A stretch of DNA of 7,035 nt from Stenotrophomonas sp. (GTDB lineage Bacteria; Pseudomonadota; Gammaproteobacteria; Xanthomonadales; Xanthomonadaceae). The notes under the pieces are model-generated. The model ran no database searches, was not told where the DNA came from, and saw only the letters and a program-made list of their open reading frames with translations. The stretch covers positions 1 to 7,035 of the forward strand of contig QFOV01000169.1 of NCBI GenBank assembly GCA_003248565.1, in the 5' to 3' direction. A program made the position numbers and the translations under genes. Shown one piece after another: positions 6,132 to 7,035 of the stretch; position 1 is the first letter of the stretch, and every line of letters begins with the position of its first letter.

Positions 6132-7035
6132 TCACCAACGCAGCTTGCGCCGCACCATCTCCCGCTCAAGCTGCGCCATCAGCGCACGCGCCTGCGCTTC
6201 CTCAAGAAAACGCAGCTGCAAAGCGGGCGAACCACCTGCACCTGCGGTATCCAGCGTCAGTGTCGCGGTGCCGAATCGCCGATCCAGCGGTGAGCGATCC
6301 AGTCGCAGGGCCTGCAACTTGTCCAGCTCGGCTACCCGCCACCAGCGGTTCCACCAACCGCCACGAATGGCCACGCGTTGCGCGTCGATGTTGTAGCCGA
6401 TGCGGCTTACCTGGCGATGCGCCTTCAGCGCCGACCATGGCAGCCAGAGCAGCGGCAGCAGGCCCCATGCACTGCCGGTTTCGTATAGCAGCAGTGCAGA
6501 CAGCAGGCTCATCAACAGCAGCGCCGGCAGACACAAGCGCCACCAGCCGCGGGTGCTTACCGGCAGCCATTGCGTGGGCGGCCATTGCAGCTGCGGTAGC
6601 AGGTGCTGCAACAGGCCGTCGCAGGCAGCGGGCGTTGCCAGCGGTGCCAGTTCCTTCAGCGCGCGCCCGTCCTGTTCCTGCTGTTGCCCGCCGCTGGCGA
6701 TGTCCACACGCAGCTGGCGGCGCTTGAACAGCCGATGCAACGCGCCTTCGCGCAAGGTCCAGGCCTGGATGCGACGGCGCGCCACGCTGCTGCGCACACG
6801 GGTGAACAGACCGCGTTCGACGGTGAGGCGACGGTCGGCCTCGCTCAGGCGGAAACCGTAGTACTGCACGATGGCCAAGCCCACGGATAGCAGCCGCATC
6901 AGGACCAGCGCGAAGGCGAGCAACAGCAGGCCGGTAGCGACCATGGTCAGCGTGCCCAGCTGCAGCTGGCTGGCATAGCCGAAGGCGTGGCGGCCCTGTT
7001 CTTCGATGAAATCGGAGGTGGTCCGGCGCGGGAAC
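6132..7035 (-). CDS. Bacterial PH-domain membrane protein, YdbT-like, partial (C-terminal part)
   Basis: The frame is open to the right edge, so the gene begins outside the window. Codons before the internal ATG at 6944 read smoothly (including FIEEQGRHAFGYASQ), so that ATG is not the true start. About 300 residues are visible. Counting from the ATG at 6944, there is a hydrophobic segment at about 1-25, then a bPH_2-type domain (about 30-100) containing FRLSEADRRLTVERGLFTRV and RRRIQAWTLREGALHR. Two membrane segments follow (about 133-172), then a second bPH_2-type domain (about 178-265) with GYNIDAQRVAIRGGWWNRWW and LDRSPLDRRFGTATL. This repeated membrane/PH layout is that of YdbT proteins, which usually have about 490 residues and three such domains, so roughly the first third is missing. 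The biochemical role of the family is not established. It converges on the glycerophosphotransferase-family gene and is probably not part of the polysaccharide cluster. Confidence 0.87.
   Translation of the reverse strand, partial: FPRRTTSDFIEEQGRHAFGYASQLQLGTLTMVATGLLLLAFALVLMRLLSVGLAIVQYYGFRLSEADRRLTVERGLFTRVRSSVARRRIQAWTLREGALHRLFKRRQLRVDIASGGQQQEQDGRALKELAPLATPAACDGLLQHLLPQLQWPPTQWLPVSTRGWWRLCLPALLLMSLLSALLLYETGSAWGLLPLLWLPWSALKAHRQVSRIGYNIDAQRVAIRGGWWNRWWRVAELDKLQALRLDRSPLDRRFGTATLTLDTAGAGGSPALQLRFLEEAQARALMAQLEREMVRRKLRW

Noticed and set aside
6132..6944. PH-domain protein as a complete gene starting at ATG 6944
   Set aside because: The frame continues with protein-like codons to the window edge and the family needs another N-terminal domain, so the gene is cut by the window, not complete.

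Overview
The window is GC-rich, densely coded DNA from a gammaproteobacterium. I favour the Xanthomonadaceae, most likely Stenotrophomonas. The reasons are the GC-rich codon use, the cell-surface polysaccharide genes, and a pair of inverted 30-base repeats that begin with GTAG, like the GTAG-type REP elements described in Stenotrophomonas. The genus is an inference; the repeats and genes are seen directly. No rRNA, tRNA, CRISPR array, insertion sequence or phage gene is visible.

Positions 1-3703 (possibly to 3778) hold a minus-strand gene cluster, read right to left. It encodes an O-antigen ligase/polymerase-type membrane protein, a rhamnosyltransferase-like family 2 glycosyltransferase (GT2), a UDP-glucuronate decarboxylase (UDP-xylose synthase type), and the start of a second GT2 enzyme that runs off the left edge. 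Two of the three junctions are 4-base stop/start overlaps (ATGA at 2414-2417, GTGA at 440-443). The third is a 115-base gap. A good sigma70-type promoter (TTGAAG, 17-base spacer, TAGAAT) lies upstream at 3810-3838, so this looks like one operon making, transferring and polymerising or ligating a surface glycan, probably LPS O-antigen or outer core.

Positions 3899-5869 hold two divergent genes: a WaaE/KdtX-type LPS core glycosyltransferase on the minus strand and a CDP-glycerol glycerophosphotransferase-family (GT-B) protein on the plus strand. Their starts are 102 bases apart. The plus-strand gene has a clear ribosome binding site before a GTG start, and a perfect 13-base dyad sits just upstream of that site.

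Positions 5870-6131 are a convergent intergenic region holding the inverted GTAG repeat pair and a small GC-rich hairpin. Positions 6132-7035 hold the C-terminal part of a bacterial PH-domain (YdbT-like) membrane protein that enters from the right edge.

Together the genes suggest LPS core/O-antigen assembly: UDP-xylose-type donor supply, GT2 sugar transfer, ligation or polymerisation, core glycosylation and a possible polyol-phosphate-type modification. I do not see a clearly new system. The least explained parts are the glycerophosphotransferase-family gene beside the core transferase and the unresolved start of the ligase gene.
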